A stretch of DNA of 64,000 nucleotides from Heterodera schachtii (lineage: Eukaryota; Nematoda; Chromadorea; Rhabditida; Heteroderidae). This document shows, in pieces, positions 12,750 to 24,864 of the stretch; position 1 is the first letter of the stretch; each line of letters opens with the position of its first letter. Below the pieces are notes generated by a model. That model searched no databases, was not told the DNA's origin, and saw only the letters and a program-made list of their open reading frames with translations. The translations under genes and the position numbers were made by a program. The DNA is taken from the NCBI GenBank assembly GCA_023374025.1, contig SIJG01000123.1:101227-165226 (forward strand). The letters run 5' to 3'.

Positions 12750-13353
12750 TCATTTAGCTTCAGCAATTGTAGACAAATACATTTGAAGGTCTTCCACAAC
12801 CTTATCGTATTTTGCCCTATCGCCATCTGCCGCCAATTTGCCCAAAATTCTCTTTCGAAGTTCGCCATCCTTCGGGTTTTTTAGAGCTGTTAACAGCATT
12901 AAGCAATAAAATTGCTCTTCATTGAGTTTTTTGAACTCAAAGTCCCGAAGAAGGCGCTTGTGCCGATTGATGAATGAGCGGAAGTGTCTCATCCTCGCTC
13001 TTGGAAGCCCGGAGGCACTCATACCTGTCGATCCACACCGACTGTGGTTTGGCAAACAATGCCTTGAGTTGCTCCTCCGTTTTGGCGAAATTGTAGTCGG
13101 TCACATCCTTCGGCAGACACGACTTCTTGTACTCGCTGAATGCCGCTTTGCTCAATTTCGTCATCAGAAGTTTGACCTTTTGCTCATCTTTGATGTTTGG
13201 CGCCGAGCAGTCCAACGCGAAGCAAAACTGTTGAAGCCAATCTTCAATGTTGGTGGTCTCATCGCCCAACTCAAAGGAGTCAATTCCTGAAAGTGTGGGG
13301 TTTGAGTTTTGCTGTGAAATTGCCTGAAGAAGCTGCTCGACGGTCAATGCCAT
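12750..13353 (-). pseudogene. gag: gypsy element 1: gag (capsid part), frameshifted
   Basis: The frame starts at an ATG (13351-13353), encoding MALTVEQLLQ. It follows the gag of element 2 up to the motif KPQSVWIDRYECLRASK, then loses frame near 12985-12990. The homologous sequence continues in another frame (HFRSFINRHKRLLRDFEF onward) and ends at the TGA at 12750-12752 after AEAK. One net base is gained, or two lost, relative to element 2. The product would be the structural protein that packages the RNA. I infer that the gag-protease-RT frame was originally continuous, as in element 2, so this copy carries a frameshift plus a nonsense codon in gag. Confidence 0.9.
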
Positions 13354-13519
13354 TTGTTTGACAAAACAAAATTGGAGCTGACGAAATTTTGTTCACACAA
13401 CAAAATCAAAATTGAGTTGACGAAAATTTGTTGTTGAATAAATCAAACAACAAAAACAGCGGAAAAGCCGCGCAATTTGAAGACAAAACAATTGTAAAGT
13501 CGTCGACGGGCGTCGCCAA
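13354..13519 (-). other. Leader and primer binding site of gypsy element 1
   Basis: In element orientation the leader starts TTGGCGACGCCCGT (13506-13519) directly after the 5' LTR, as expected for a tRNA primer binding site. The same 14 bases follow the 5' LTR of element 2. The primer tRNA should end in ...CGTCGCCA; an arginine tRNA is conceivable but I cannot assign it. The rest (about 150 bp) is AT-rich, with several TTTTGTT words and no start codon in a long frame. Confidence 0.8.
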
Positions 13520-13766
13520 TGTTATGCCGATGAGTCCGAAGAGAATAAATAATAAATATTTATTCCAAATTAAAAGGGACAAGGCACACAAAAATATATT
13601 GATTGGGGTCAAGCAGGGAAATGACAAATAAAATGAATGAATGGTGGTGAACCACGAGGGGAGGGAAAATGGGAGGATATTTAAGGACAAATGGAATGGG
13701 GTCAAATAGTGACGTGGCAAAGGGGACAGAATGCCAAATACAATTTAAATATGACCCGTCCTAACA
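13520..13766 (-). repeat. 5' LTR of gypsy element 1
   Basis: This is the upstream LTR in element orientation, 247 bp, which I read as identical to the 3' copy. The promoter for the genomic RNA should lie here; I see no strong TATA box, only AT-rich words. It is followed on the right by the target duplication GTTTT. Confidence 0.96.
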
Positions 13767-13771
13767 GTTTT

Positions 13772-14700
13772 ATTATAATTTTTTTTATTAAATTTAATGC
13801 AAAAAAACGTAAACATTTTCACGTGCAATGTGTAATTATTCGGTATTAGTGTTAATGCCATTATAAATTTTTACTTTTGTATTAGCATAAATTCATTCAA
13901 ATTTGCATTTAGGCTGTTGACAATGAAGTTTAGGTTTTTAACTATTTTTTAGAATTCTTTGAAATTTTCAAAGTTTTTTATGGTTTTGCATACACTTTCA
14001 AATTTAAATTAAGAAAAAATAATTTTTATGTCTATTAAAATTTATATAGTTTCTTTTTAAGTTAAATATTATTTATCCATTTTTAAAAGGCAACCAAGGA
14101 TTTAGGGTTTTTCAGTCGACCAATTTTTAATGCATGTGATTTCCTTTTATGAAAAATACTTATTCAAATTCGTCAAAGATTAGCTTTAATAATTTTAAAG
14201 TTTAAATTTTGCTTTGGTTTTATCTTACCAAAACACCTCATTTTTGTTATTACTTCTCTAAATCAAAAAATTGTCGAAAAATTTCAATACCTAATCAAAT
14301 TTAAATATTTATTACTCTATTTTTTATATTTTAAATTTTTTTCCTACTAGGTAAAAAATGAGAGAATTATTCACAATTGTATTTATTTCTTGAATTTATC
14401 TTTTATAATGCTTTTCATAATTATACGGAGCAAATGTTTTGGCTATTAATTCAATTGTTTAACTCATCTTTTTTATAATTAATTTTGAATTTTATTGTAT
14501 TTTGTCTCTTTTTTACTTAAAATTCTTAAAAAATAGTTTCAAAATCGCAAAATTTGATTCGGTCTCGAACATAACTAAAAGATAATTAAGTTGCATAACA
14601 TAAAACAAAAACAAAAAAACTACAATTTAATTATAATGTATTAAATGAATTTTTAATAAGTTTTAATTTACTTAGAGTATTTGGATATATGTTTTATTTT
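13772..14700. other. AT-rich DNA, no feature recognised
   Basis: This is AT-rich sequence with many A and T runs and no frame or repeat that I can support. It is the continuation of the target site of gypsy element 1. Confidence 0.6.
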
Positions 14701-14765
14701 TTGCCAATTTTATCTGAAAAATGGGCATTATTCTATGTGCTTCATTTGGACTGCATTTTCCAACA

Positions 14766-14784
14766 GCGGCGCCCATCAGCACCG
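14766..14784 (-). repeat. GC-rich hairpin of a dispersed family (copy A)
   Basis: A short GC island (GCGGCGCCCATCAGCACCG) stands in AT-rich DNA. Its reverse complement resembles the second hairpin of the 40.3-41.05 kb element: both contain GGCGC-type arms around a TGAT or TGATA loop. The open + frame that covers it (14721-15011) looks like chance. Confidence 0.45.
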
Positions 14785-15015
14785 ACGGGCCCATAACCGT
14801 ATTTTTTCATAAAAACTGGCTTAAAATCGCAAAAACTTCGTCATTTTTGGTTCAAATCTGTAACAAAATAGTTAAATTTAAGAAAGGAAAATGGACTTTT
14901 TCTCTATGCAAAACTAACGAACGAATGAATGTGGGCATTGGGAGAAGAACAAATTTGTGCAGTTGGAGGACAATGGCAATGGAACGAAGGCGAAGCGTCC
15001 TTTTGTATTGATTAA

Positions 15016-15190
15016 AAGAAGGGATGTAGCGAGAGAGATAATGGAAAGAGAAGGGGGAAGTGAGAGCGAGTGTAAAAAGAGAGAGGGCGATGGGGAGAGA
15101 AAGGTGTGGGGAGGGAGAGAAGGCTGGGGGAGGGAAAGAGAAGGCGAGAAGAGGGGGAGGGAGCGAGAGAGAGCGAGGGAGAGAAAGGAG
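15016..15190 (+). repeat. GA-rich low-complexity tract
   Basis: This is a run of AG, GGAG and GAGA words, purine on the + strand. It creates long open frames on both strands (Arg/Glu-rich on +, Ser/Leu/Pro-rich on -) that should not be taken as genes. Just to its right (15225-15300) are CACCTATTT words that resemble the array at 17.6-18.1 kb. Confidence 0.85.
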
Positions 15191-15490
15191 GTGTGCATAG
15201 AAAATAAATGGATTTCACCAATTTCGCCACTATTTCGCAATTTTTCGCACCTATTTAGGTACCTATTTTTTAGTTTTTTTTTCCTAAAATCACAGCCCTA
15301 TGGATCAGATGCTAGTACGCTTCTTAAAAACTGCAAATTATTTGTTGAAGTTTTTAAAAAGCTAAACATCAACATAAAAAAGTAAATCCTACAATTAAAG
15401 TAATTTTAAACCTTTTTGATTAGGATAATTTGTAATAAAAAAATTTAACAAACCAAAAACTAATAATAAAAATAATATGTACAAAATTTA

Positions 15491-15649
15491 CTATATGAGC
15501 AAAGCAAATTGAGTCCCCTCATAATTGGTGCTCAACAGACTGAAACGGGCCAATCCCGCTTGTACTTCCGGGTTCAGGTTCAGATCAACACTAAATTGAT
15601 CAGTCGGCTCAGGTTTCTTTCGACCGAGAACAGCAGGCTTCTTTTTGTT
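15491..15649 (-). CDS. Coding-like fragment, probable C-terminal exon (unrecognised)
   Basis: On the minus strand a 52-codon frame follows a stop at 15650-15652 and ends at TAG 15491-15493. It reads as ordinary soluble protein: a proline/lysine-rich start (KKPAVLGRKKPEPTDQFS), then NLNPEVQAGLARFSLLST and NYEGTQFALLI at the end. GC content is far above the flanks, and the + strand frame covering the same place has a less protein-like composition. No clear acceptor is seen at its start; a TTTATAG lies about 30 bases upstream but a stop intervenes. It may be the last exon of a gene or a decayed fragment. Family not recognised. Confidence 0.4.
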   Translation of the reverse strand, partial: NKKKPAVLGRKKPEPTDQFSVDLNLNPEVQAGLARFSLLSTNYEGTQFALLI

Positions 15650-15776
15650 TCAGAAAATTATTTAAAAAAGTCTATAAAGCCACATAAGAAAAATTTAATT
15701 TTGGCCCCAAAACGGAAAAGTACCCAATAAATTATGCATCACATGGTTTTATCATGAAACAAATATTTTTTTCCAG

Positions 15777-15981
15777 GATTTCGTCCAAATTTGTGCTGAA
15801 GAAAAAAAAGGGCGAATTTATGCAAACGGATTGCCAATTGCTGGAGAATGAATTTGGCCCAATATTTTAGCATTACAAAAACAAAATCCATGACCCAATG
15901 GCGAAAAATGGTGAAAACGATAATGATTTAATGATGGTGCCGGACCCGTGCGATGATTTAAAGTTGATGAAATTTTTATGA
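15777..15981 (+). pseudogene. Coding-like fragment with an in-frame stop (unrecognised)
   Basis: A good 3' splice-site-like sequence TTTTTTTCCAG ends at 15776. In the second reading phase the sequence is protein-like (SSKFVLKKKKGEFMQTDCQ) up to TAG at 15868-15870. It then continues in the same frame with plausible acidic coding sequence (DPMAKNGENDNDLMMVPDP) to TGA at 15979-15981. GC is well above background across both halves. Either it is a terminal exon ending at the TAG, or a gene fragment broken by that TAG; the coding look beyond the stop favours the second. It points away from the minus-strand fragment at 15491-15649, so the two are not one gene. Confidence 0.35.
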
Positions 15982-16365
15982 ATTTCTGAAAAAAATTTTG
16001 CGATTTGGGTTAGGTTTTTGGATAATTCGGTACACATTCTAGACACTTTTATTTTGTCAGACTTGTCCGTCTAAATCTTTATTAAATCTTAGAAATCAGG
16101 AAATATCGATCACACCGATTTTAACGAATCCATAGGTTTTTGAAAATGGGGTCGGTCTTATTGTTCACTATTTCCCTTTTTTCCAATCTGCATTTTTCAC
16201 AACATAGTGGCTTTCGCCTCATTTTTTGTTTTTAAGAGCAGATTTGGCTAAATTTTCAAAATGAGGTGCTTTGGTGTTTTTGTCTGGTGGTTTTTGCAAT
16301 TCCTGATATATTTTATGTGTTTTTTGGAGAAAATACCCAAAAAAGGTTTTATTATTTCGTCAAAA

Positions 16366-16470
16366 TCTGTTAACATATCGCATTAAAAAATATCAAGATT
16401 TTGGCGCACATCGGCACCTCCGGAACATAAAGGAATTTTTCTCTGGCGGCACGTATCGGCATTGCCGTCA
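16366..16470 (+). repeat. Dispersed hairpin family, degenerate copy B
   Basis: The leader CAAAATCTGTTAACATATCGC matches the leader at 40.57 kb, which reads AAAATCTGTTAACAAATCGC. It is followed by two GC islands, one around 16402-16424 with ATCGGCACC and one at 16445-16469 with GGCGGCA...TGCCGTC. The arms pair imperfectly. Confidence 0.6.
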
Positions 16471-16740
16471 TCTCCGTTTGAAATTTTGAAAATAAAATGA
16501 CAAAAAAAATGAAGATGGAAGACAGTGAATTATTGGGCCATATAAATTCAACTATGATTTCTCATGCTCAAAATTTTATTAAAATGTTAATTTCTGGTAA
16601 AAAAAACTGAAGATGATGATAATCATCGAAAATATAAACATTAAAACTTTCACTCTTATTTTTTGCTTATTGAATAAATTTCTTTAAAAGAGATTTTTTT
16701 GAAAATTTAGTTGGCAACCCTGCATTTGTGCGTGTTTTGA

Positions 16741-16793
16741 GAGGCCGGGCCTTAAGTGTTTATTTCTAAAAATTGCTTATTTGGCCCGGCGTT
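16741..16793. repeat. Short GC-rich inverted repeat
   Basis: The left arm GGCCGGGCC and the right arm TTGGCCCGGC are reverse complements over about 8 bases, with an AT-rich loop of about 30 bases. A related AAGGCCGGGC word occurs at 61085. The function is unknown; it may be the tip of a small transposon. Confidence 0.5.
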
Positions 16794-17639
16794 TTTACTT
16801 TAAAAGAATTAAAAAAAGGATAATTTTTTTCCTAATAATAAGTATTGGAATTTTTGTTTTACTTTTATAAATAACAAAAAAAGTTTTCAAAAAAAGTAAA
16901 CTTTTTGTCAGGCAATTTAGTAACATTAGTTGAGAATTTTTCCTAAAATTATTAAAATAAGACAATCTTAGTGAACACAATAAGCCTACGTATTAATATT
17001 ATACATCTTATTCTCCTGATATTCTGAATTGCTTTCCACAATTTCAAAAAAATTCTTCCTGTTAAATTCAAATTTTCCAAATTGAAGGTGAACGCATCAT
17101 TTAATGCCATATTTTATTATACGGATTTATAGTAATTGAAACATTTTTTCTGCAGTTTTTTTTTTGATGAGAAAGGCACGAAAAACCTTTTTTTTATTCC
17201 GAAAATCGATCATTCTAGCGACGCATTCGTCGCTCGGAATAACTACCTATTCGGACTTTTCGTATCAAAATATTTACACGAAAAATAAACTACAAATTGA
17301 ACTTCCAAAGACACCAATTCTATATTTTTTGAAAATGTGCTTAAAAAGAAAAAATCGCTTTAAAAATTGAAATTTAAATGCGAAAATTATTTTTTGCAAT
17401 TCTTACAAAAAAATATGAAATACATCCTGAACCATTGATTAAACTATCTTTTTGTTTAATTTCCCTGAAAAATGTTATGCTATATTATAAAATATTTCAG
17501 GCAACTTTAATTATGTTCTTGATCATATTTCGAGATTTTGGGTAAGCTTTTTGGGTTCATTTGTAACTGATTTCCACAAACTTAATACGCACAGATAAGC
17601 ACGAAAAACGCATTTTCCGCTTTGTTTGGGGTGTCTATG

Positions 17640-18135
17640 ATGACTTTTATAATGCCTATTTTTGCCTATTTTGGACTTTTTGTGCTTAATGCCTAAATGC
17701 CTATTTTTGTGCCTATTTCGCCATTTTTGACGAGTTTTTCAGGATTTTGGGAAAAATCCTTACCAAAAATGGAATAAAAATGAAAAATATACCCCTAAGA
17801 ATCGACCTGAAAAAAAATTCATAAAATACACCCCTAAGAATTGAAAAAAAATTTTCACAAAAATTCTTCCCCAAAAATTAATTATTTTTTCTTCATAAAA
17901 ATTTTTGGTTTAAAAAATTATTTTTATCGAAAACAATTTTAAAACAATTGAAAATAAGCAAAATAAGTTTTTTGATTAATTTTTAAGTGCTTTGTTACCT
18001 AAAAAGCGTTAATAAAAAAATTTTTTTTGCCTATTTTAGTGCCTATTCGAGGATTTTAGTGCCTATTTAATGCCTATTTTGCGATTTTTTCTGCCTATTT
18101 TAGGTGCCTATTTTGCGATTTTTTGTGCCTAAAAA
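17640..18135 (+). repeat. Array of the word TGCCTATTTT
   Basis: The word (G)TGCCTATTTT recurs about ten times in two clusters (17655-17730 and 18028-18130), mostly followed by GCGATTTT or GCC. Between them AAAATACACCCCTAAGAA occurs twice (near 17787 and 17826), a phrase also found at 22376-22396. The right end AAGAAGCCCTA resembles the end of a hAT-type element, but I found no matching left end or target duplication. Probably a non-autonomous transposon or its remnant. Confidence 0.6.
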
Positions 18136-18139
18136 AAGA

Positions 18140-21100
18140 AGCCCTACTGATAAATTTAGGAAATTTTCATTTATTTGTTGTAAGAATTGTGTTTATTTTA
18201 TGGTTTTTTTGCTTCTTCGATTTTGATTTAATTTCTCTATTTCTTTGCCTTGCCCCATTACTCTCTTCTTTTCTCAAACATTTCTTTGTGAATCAATAGA
18301 AAACGACGCGAACACATCGCACAGTTTCACTGGTACTCCTCTAAAATGTCGTCATCATTCCTCCCTTTCTCCTTCTAATGCCACCCATTTTCACCAATAA
18401 TTTTCCTTTTTCGCATTCAGCAAAAAATCCATTTTTATTAATTTTCCTAAAAGCTTACACAAATATTAATTCATTTCACATTAACAGGTGGCCATAAATA
18501 CTTTATCACAATGTTGCATAATTTTCAAAGTTAATTTCAAAATATTTCCGCATTACCTTTTGCCATTTTTAAAAATGGAAAATTTAATTCGACCGATTCA
18601 TCAACAAATTTTTTATTATAAAAGAATTTAAAATTTAAAAGAAAATTGCATTGCTAGCAAATCCATGAAACTAATGAATGAAAAACCAATCGTGCAATAT
18701 TTCATAAAGAATCTGCGCCAAAAAACCGTTTATTCTTTAATATAAACGTTTTAACCATAAAATTTAATGATGTAAAAACATAATTAAAAATTCATAAATT
18801 TACTTAAAGCAATCATGACTGGTATTTAAAATAACTGCTAATTATATTTTAAAATAACTAATTTTTTTGCAGAAAATTTACAAATATTGCGACCACAAAA
18901 ACATAAAGAAGAGATTTGTGGTTCTCAAAGCATTAATAAATGGGCAGAACTATAAAAACTTTAAATAAAAAATTATTTTAATTTTAATCCCAATGTTTTA
19001 TTTGTTTTGAAATGAAAAAATTTATAATTTATTGAGTAAATAATTAGTAATTAAAAAAGGATTTAATGGAAAATGATTCGAGATTAATTTCAATCAATCA
19101 AGAAAGAAATAAATAATTTAAGAAACAAAGCTTTATCAAATTAATCAACTAAAATATTTTAAAAACATCATGTATGACCTAAAAATTGTTAGATTTCTTT
19201 TTGATTAATGATTGCTAAAATAGTTTTAATAAAGAAAGGTTAGAAAGAGAAAAGTATAAAATTAATTATTAATTCAATCAAAATTATTTTCTTTTTAAAA
19301 AAAATTCACTTTAATTATCTGTATTTTTTGTTGATAAAATAAAAAAACATCTCTAATATATTGGTATGCTAACATTTTTAAACTCAAAAAAGCAAAACAT
19401 CTGAAGATTCTCTTAGATATTGAAGTTTTTATCTGTATACTACTTCTACAGTATGGTGAATTCGTCTGAGACTATAGATATGCGAGAGTTAATAAACCAT
19501 TGGTATCATGTAATAATACTATAATTAAAAATTTTTATGAAAAAATAAATATTATTATAATTAAAATTCTTAATGTAAAAACTTTTAATTAATTCAATCA
19601 AGCCTACGTCGATTTAAGGTGATAATTTTATTAAAAATTTTCAATATATTTAATTTTTAAATTAAAAATGGATAAGCTAGCTTAATAAAGAAATTTTTTT
19701 AACTACCAAAATTCGGAATTGATGAGAAGATGTTTATTTGCTGATTTCGGTTGTGTAACTTCGTGTTGTCATTCAACGAAACGACATTTAAAATGAAAAA
19801 ATTTCTATGTTTAAATTAAATACGTATTAAAAATATTAAAAAGTCTTTTCTGACCAAAATATGAAATGTGATAGTAGGCTTTTTTAAACTTAATATTTCT
19901 GTACAATTAGGCTATTTAAACAATTCTTGAAACAAAAAATGATTATTTTATAAATTATACAATTGTGATACAAATATGTAAAAGTAAGAAAAATAAAATA
20001 AATAATTTCGAATTATATGTATAATACAAAATATTATATTAAGACCTAAATAAAAAATTAAGCAAGCATTTAATATTTTTCCGCTTCAAACTCTCCAAGT
20101 TAATAAATGAACGGGTCAACAGCTAGAAAGAAAATAAACAGATCATATGAATATTTCAAACACCGTGACGAGAAAAAAGTAAAATTTTAACAGATAGTCT
20201 ATTTAAATCCAAAATAATATTATTTAGTATCTAACTTTGAAAACAAAGAAAAATTAGTAAATTGCATAACATTCAATCAAGCAAGAATAGAAACATTGAC
20301 TTACTACATATGCAAAATTTAATTAAATCTTAATTGTGCTAGAAATAAATCCGACGACTATCAAACAAGTTAAAAAAAAAAAAAAAATTAATTTTGATAG
20401 TTTTTAGGTGCGGAGTCGCTTTTAAAAAAGATCATAAGAGCCTATTTAAAAACCATCAACATTAAAATAACAATAAAATCTTTAGTGAATCATAATTTCG
20501 TACCAATTATTAATTATTTAAAATAATTATTTTAATGATATTGGTTAGAATAAATACATGAAATGGGGAAAAATTAAATATAAAATAAACATAATTCAGA
20601 GCTATAAATAAAAATAAATGCAGGTAAATTCTGCTCAGATTGGCACTTTTATTAATTCAATTTCTTATTTTTCATAAAATGAAATAAAAATAAAAATTAA
20701 AGTTTTAAAAAATATTTTTAAGGACTACCTATAAAAATATCTATTCTAAGCAATAAATAAACCTATAATACATATTCTAATAAGTCAACAGATTATAATA
20801 AAAGAAACTGAAACTAACTTCTGTAAAAGTTTTATTTGTATGCCTTTTCAAGAAAATGTAACATTCGGGCAATATTGGAAGGGTGGATTCATGAATTAAA
20901 AAGTTTTTAATTAAAAATTTTAAAAACGAACAAAGGAAATCTGCAGACAAAAATTTAATTTATATTAAATTTAAAAATTTATTTAACGAAACTTGAACTT
21001 GAAACATATATTTTAGAATTTTTCAATTTTCCAAAGATGCAAATATCATTTAATTAATAATTATGAAAGTTATTAAAGTATTAACCAAAATAATTAAAAT

Positions 21101-22010
21101 AAAACAAATACTTAAATTTAATTTTATAAAAATAATAAATTATTTAAAATCCAGGTCAATCAAATTTTTCTATAAAAGGCATTTTGACGCATTTTCATAT
21201 TGGTTGTTCTTTTTTCCCTTATGATGAAAGGAAGAGATTTATATCTGATTTTCAGTTAGCGCGAGAATTTAAAAACTTCTTCATAAATCACTTTAAAAGA
21301 CAACCTGCAAAATTATACAAAATGAATTATTTAAAAACATAAGAAACTGGAAATTTTTAAAGAAAATTAAATGCTTTAAATTATGACATTAAAAATAGAT
21401 GATGTAACAACAATGTTAATTCAATTGCGTTTTCAATTATATAAAAAATTATTCGCCAAAAAAGTTACAGCCAGAGAAAATTTTTTAAAAATGAAGAAAC
21501 AATTATAGATAAAAAATCACATTATAAAACAGTATAATAAAATTGTTACCACTGTTAAACCTTTTGGATTTCGACCATGACTCGTGAGCTTCTTGGCTAC
21601 TGTGATAAAAGTATCGATTATGGTCAAGAGATTAGATTTTATAATCTTTTAAAGAACATTAAAATGATTGTACATATCAATCACAAAGGAAAAACGTATT
21701 ATTATAAATCAAGTGGATGGACAGGGAATAAAATCGATGAATTCTAAAACTAACATTGAATTTAGGAAAATGAATTATAAATTAAATACAAACTTTAAAA
21801 TTAACCAAAATATAAAATGAAATAAATATTTAACAATAAAAAACCAATATTTATATAATATGAAATTTTTATCACATAATGAATTTTATTGTTTCATTCA
21901 TCAAATAAAAGTGATTTTTTTATCCAATCATATTTTTAATTATATTACGAAATAAAGATAAAATTTTATATCTTAATACGTGAAGAATTGTTCAAAAATT
22001 TCTTATATTT
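18140..22010. other. AT-rich DNA, no gene recognised
   Basis: This is AT-rich sequence. At 18230-18430 a pyrimidine-richer patch contains short frames on both strands but no convincing exon. From about 18.7 kb the + strand becomes clearly A-rich. A GC word GGTGCGGAGTCGC at 20408 matches words at 30.63 and 38.40 kb. At 21550-21650 there is a slightly GC-richer patch with a short coding-like minus frame. No RNA gene was found. Confidence 0.5.
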
Positions 22011-22014
22011 AAAA

Positions 22015-22396
22015 TAGGGGTGTTCACGGTTTCCTAACCGAACCTGTAAATGAAAGAGACAAAGCATTTAAATTTAAACTATGTTCATATAAAAATTAAT
22101 TAAATTTGGATATTCCAAATTTTCACAAAATGTAACGAATAGGGTTATAAGTTGTATGTTTTGCATATTTTTTCTGCGCATATGCTATGATGAAAGGGGC
22201 TCAAAAATAGCATTTCTGCATTAAAATTTTTTGATTTGGTGAAGGTTTTTATCGCATATAGAGGCATATTTTGGGGAGTTTTTGAGAATAAGTGCATATT
22301 TGGCCATTTTTGCGTTTTAGAGCATATTTTGGTCATTTTTGGCAAATTTTCATTTGAAAAATGCGAAAAAAAGCGAAAAATACACCCCTAAGGATC
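22015..22396 (+). repeat. Word-array repeat (GCATATTTTGG), related to 17.6 kb
   Basis: The word GCATATTTT recurs at about 22161, 22263, 22291 and 22321, interleaved with GGCCATTTTTG and GGTCATTTTTGG. The segment begins TAGGGGTGTTCACGG and ends ACACCCCTAAGG, giving an inverted 9-bp end TAGGGGTGT. The end phrase AAAAATACACCCCTAAGG is shared with the 17.6-18.1 kb array. No clear target duplication flanks it. Confidence 0.55.
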
Positions 22397-22399
22397 GAA

Positions 22400-24860
22400 T
22401 TTTTTAAATTTATTGTTGATTTCATTTTTGAATATTTATTTTCAAATAAAATATTAATGCCAATGAAAATTAAAAGATAATTATTATTTAAATAACGCAT
22501 CTTTTAATGTACGTATTCAAAAATGAGCAATAAACCTTTCTATTTTTCTTTGGCTAATTAGGTTCGTCTTCTAATGAATAAATTTAATTATTAAATAATA
22601 TTTATAAAATTATGACAATTCATCGATTTATATTAAAACATAATAGATGTCAACAGTTATTTATGAATAAAACCATAATTTTTAAATGTTCTTAATAGTG
22701 AAAAGATTAAAATATTAGTAAAAAAAAATTGTTTTAAACTTCGCTAAATCAACAATAAATTGCTAGTTTTTACAAAATAGAAAATATGAATGAAATAAAT
22801 GACAGCAAAAAATATTATCAAAAAATACATTGATTATATTCCTCCTCTCCAAAAAAATTCACACCTTTAAAAAATTATAGGATAGTTTTGATGAAGGTGA
22901 CGACTCGGCCTTTGCTAGAATAGATACATATAATCAGGTCAATTTTATTTGAAAAGTAAAAAGTTTATAAACACAGCCAAATGTTATTTTGAATACTTAT
23001 AAATTAATCCGCTTTTTTAGTAAATGTTTTTATAGTAAAAAGGCATGTCCAATACAATAGTTCGAACAATAAATTAAAATGCAAAAGTCTTAAATTTATT
23101 ACATTGTTTTATTATATAATTAGATATACCTATTTAAGTAAAAATATTATAAAATAATGAAAAATTTATAAATAAAGAATGAATGAACGCATATAAAAAA
23201 TAATAAATGATTACCTGAGACGAGTAAGACAGAACATTGGATATCTGGTTCAAATAATGAAATGGGTAGAAAAATTAATTAAATTTTATTGAATACCAAA
23301 AAATGCAAGCTTGTTTAAAAAAGTGAATCTAGAATTCATGGCAAAGAACAAAATAGATAAATAGAAATTGAAAATATTAAAGTAAATAAATAAATATATT
23401 TGTTTAAAATTAATGTAAATTTTATGATATTTTTAAAAGCAAAAAAAAAATTATTTGAAATTTGAGTCCTTAAAAATATATGAAAAACTGAAAACATACT
23501 ATAATTTAGTTTCCTATGTAGACAAAAAAAAGTGACAGAAATTAAAATTAAACACAAAAAGAGATCAGCTGCAATTTCAAAACATAAATCAAATTAAAAA
23601 ACAATATTGATAAAATTATTTTATCTAAAAATTATAAAAATGATAATAAAAGAATTTTATATAAAACTTAAATTTTTTTTCTTAAAAGATTTTTAAAAGG
23701 ATCGTTATTAAATGATAAATTAAAGGATAATAAGAAAAAATTAAATTTGAGATACATGTACATATATTCATATGAAAAGTAATTTTGAAAATATTAAGAA
23801 ATTGAAACGAATAAAAAAAGAAACAATCGATGTAATAAAATTAAGTTCATCAAATAATCTATTCTCGAATAGTATCGCAAGTTATATAACGAAGTGACAA
23901 TTAAAAAAAGGCGATAAATTTATTTTACAAAATAAATAATTCACCTTCACATTTATATCTAATTTAAATATAATTTATATAGTGGCTTTTTCATGAACAA
24001 ATGGTGAAAAAGTGCAAGCTTTGTATGATCACGCGTGTGATAAGCATAAACTGGAAAAAACGAAAAACTCATTTTAAAATATAAAAACAAAAAATAACAA
24101 ATTTAATAATACGGAAAATCCATTTTAATAACAAAAATTTTTACGGTTATTCAAAGTTATTATACTTAAAATTACAAAAATACAAATGATATTAGAAAAA
24201 CTGAGCTAAACTAAATATTTAACTTGGAATGGGGAGTCATGATTTTAAAATTTTTATTAAGCCACACAAATAAATAATCAAATGAAAAGATAAAATCCAA
24301 AATAATTGCAAATTAGTGATGATGAATATTTAGCATAGTTTCAGTTTGATTCAAATATAAAAAAAAATTAATCTTAAACAAATAAATGAGGGAACCACAA
24401 AAAGGTTATAATTTTAAAATAAAAATATGGATTAAAAGGTTTATCAAAATTCTTCAGCTTAAGTGAAAAAAATTATTTTTTTTGAATATATATAAAAAAT
24501 ATTATCAGTGTATTTAAAAATGATTTAACTACGGAAATAGAACTACATTCGTCAAGGGTGAAACATTGGCAATTTTACTGGCATCAATATCAAATTATAC
24601 TTTTTTTAAATATGAGCCAAGGTGAAATGCGCAATCACTGATGAAAATTAATATTATTATTAAGTTATTTAACTATTAATGTATATGACAATAATTAATA
24701 ATTAATAAATATAAATCTAAATTTAAGCTTATATAAATTTTCAAATTTAAAAGAAATGTAAATTATTATATGTTGCTTTGATAATTTTTAAAACAAGATA
24801 ATACTCAGTACATTAAAAAACAACATTAAACATAATTCACATATTAATGTGCGAAAATAT
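22400..24860. other. A-rich DNA, no gene recognised
   Basis: The + strand is A-rich with scattered short GC words (for example GGTGACGACTCGGCC near 22897 and CACGCGTGTGATAAGC near 24030). The segment around 24530-24680 is a diverged match to 49990-50080. No frame is supported. Confidence 0.5.
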
Positions 24861-24864
24861 TTAC

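Larger units (their letters stand above)
8988..13766 (-). mobile_element. Complete Ty3/gypsy LTR retrotransposon, element 1
   Basis: The element is 4779 bp and reads right to left. It has two 247-bp LTRs (8988-9234 and 13520-13766) that I read as identical, each TG...CA in element orientation. It is flanked by a 5-bp target duplication GTTTT (8983-8987 and 13767-13771), which is AAAAC in element orientation. Inside, in order: primer binding site, leader, gag with two CCHC knuckles, protease, reverse transcriptase, RNase H, integrase, polypurine tract. The order RT-RH-IN and the D,D35E integrase place it in Ty3/gypsy; the double-knuckle gag and the KSAPGIFQ motif in RT suggest a Mag-like lineage. 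There is no envelope gene. Three lesions break the coding region, so it cannot supply its own proteins as assembled. Confidence 0.96.
15982..17630. other. AT-rich interval with small repeats
   Basis: No gene is supported. It contains a degenerate copy of the hairpin family (16366-16470), an inverted repeat (16741-16793), and near 17161-17260 a slightly GC-richer patch (ACGCATTCGTCGCTCGG) of unknown nature. Confidence 0.5.

Noticed and set aside
9259..13290. Many open frames on the + strand and in other minus frames across gypsy element 1
   Set aside because: They lie antisense to or out of phase with well-matched gag-pol domains and have no domain content of their own.
14914..15240. Ser/Leu/Pro-rich and Arg/Glu-rich proteins over the GA tract
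   Set aside because: They are direct products of low-complexity purine sequence; stops are rare in any frame of such a tract.
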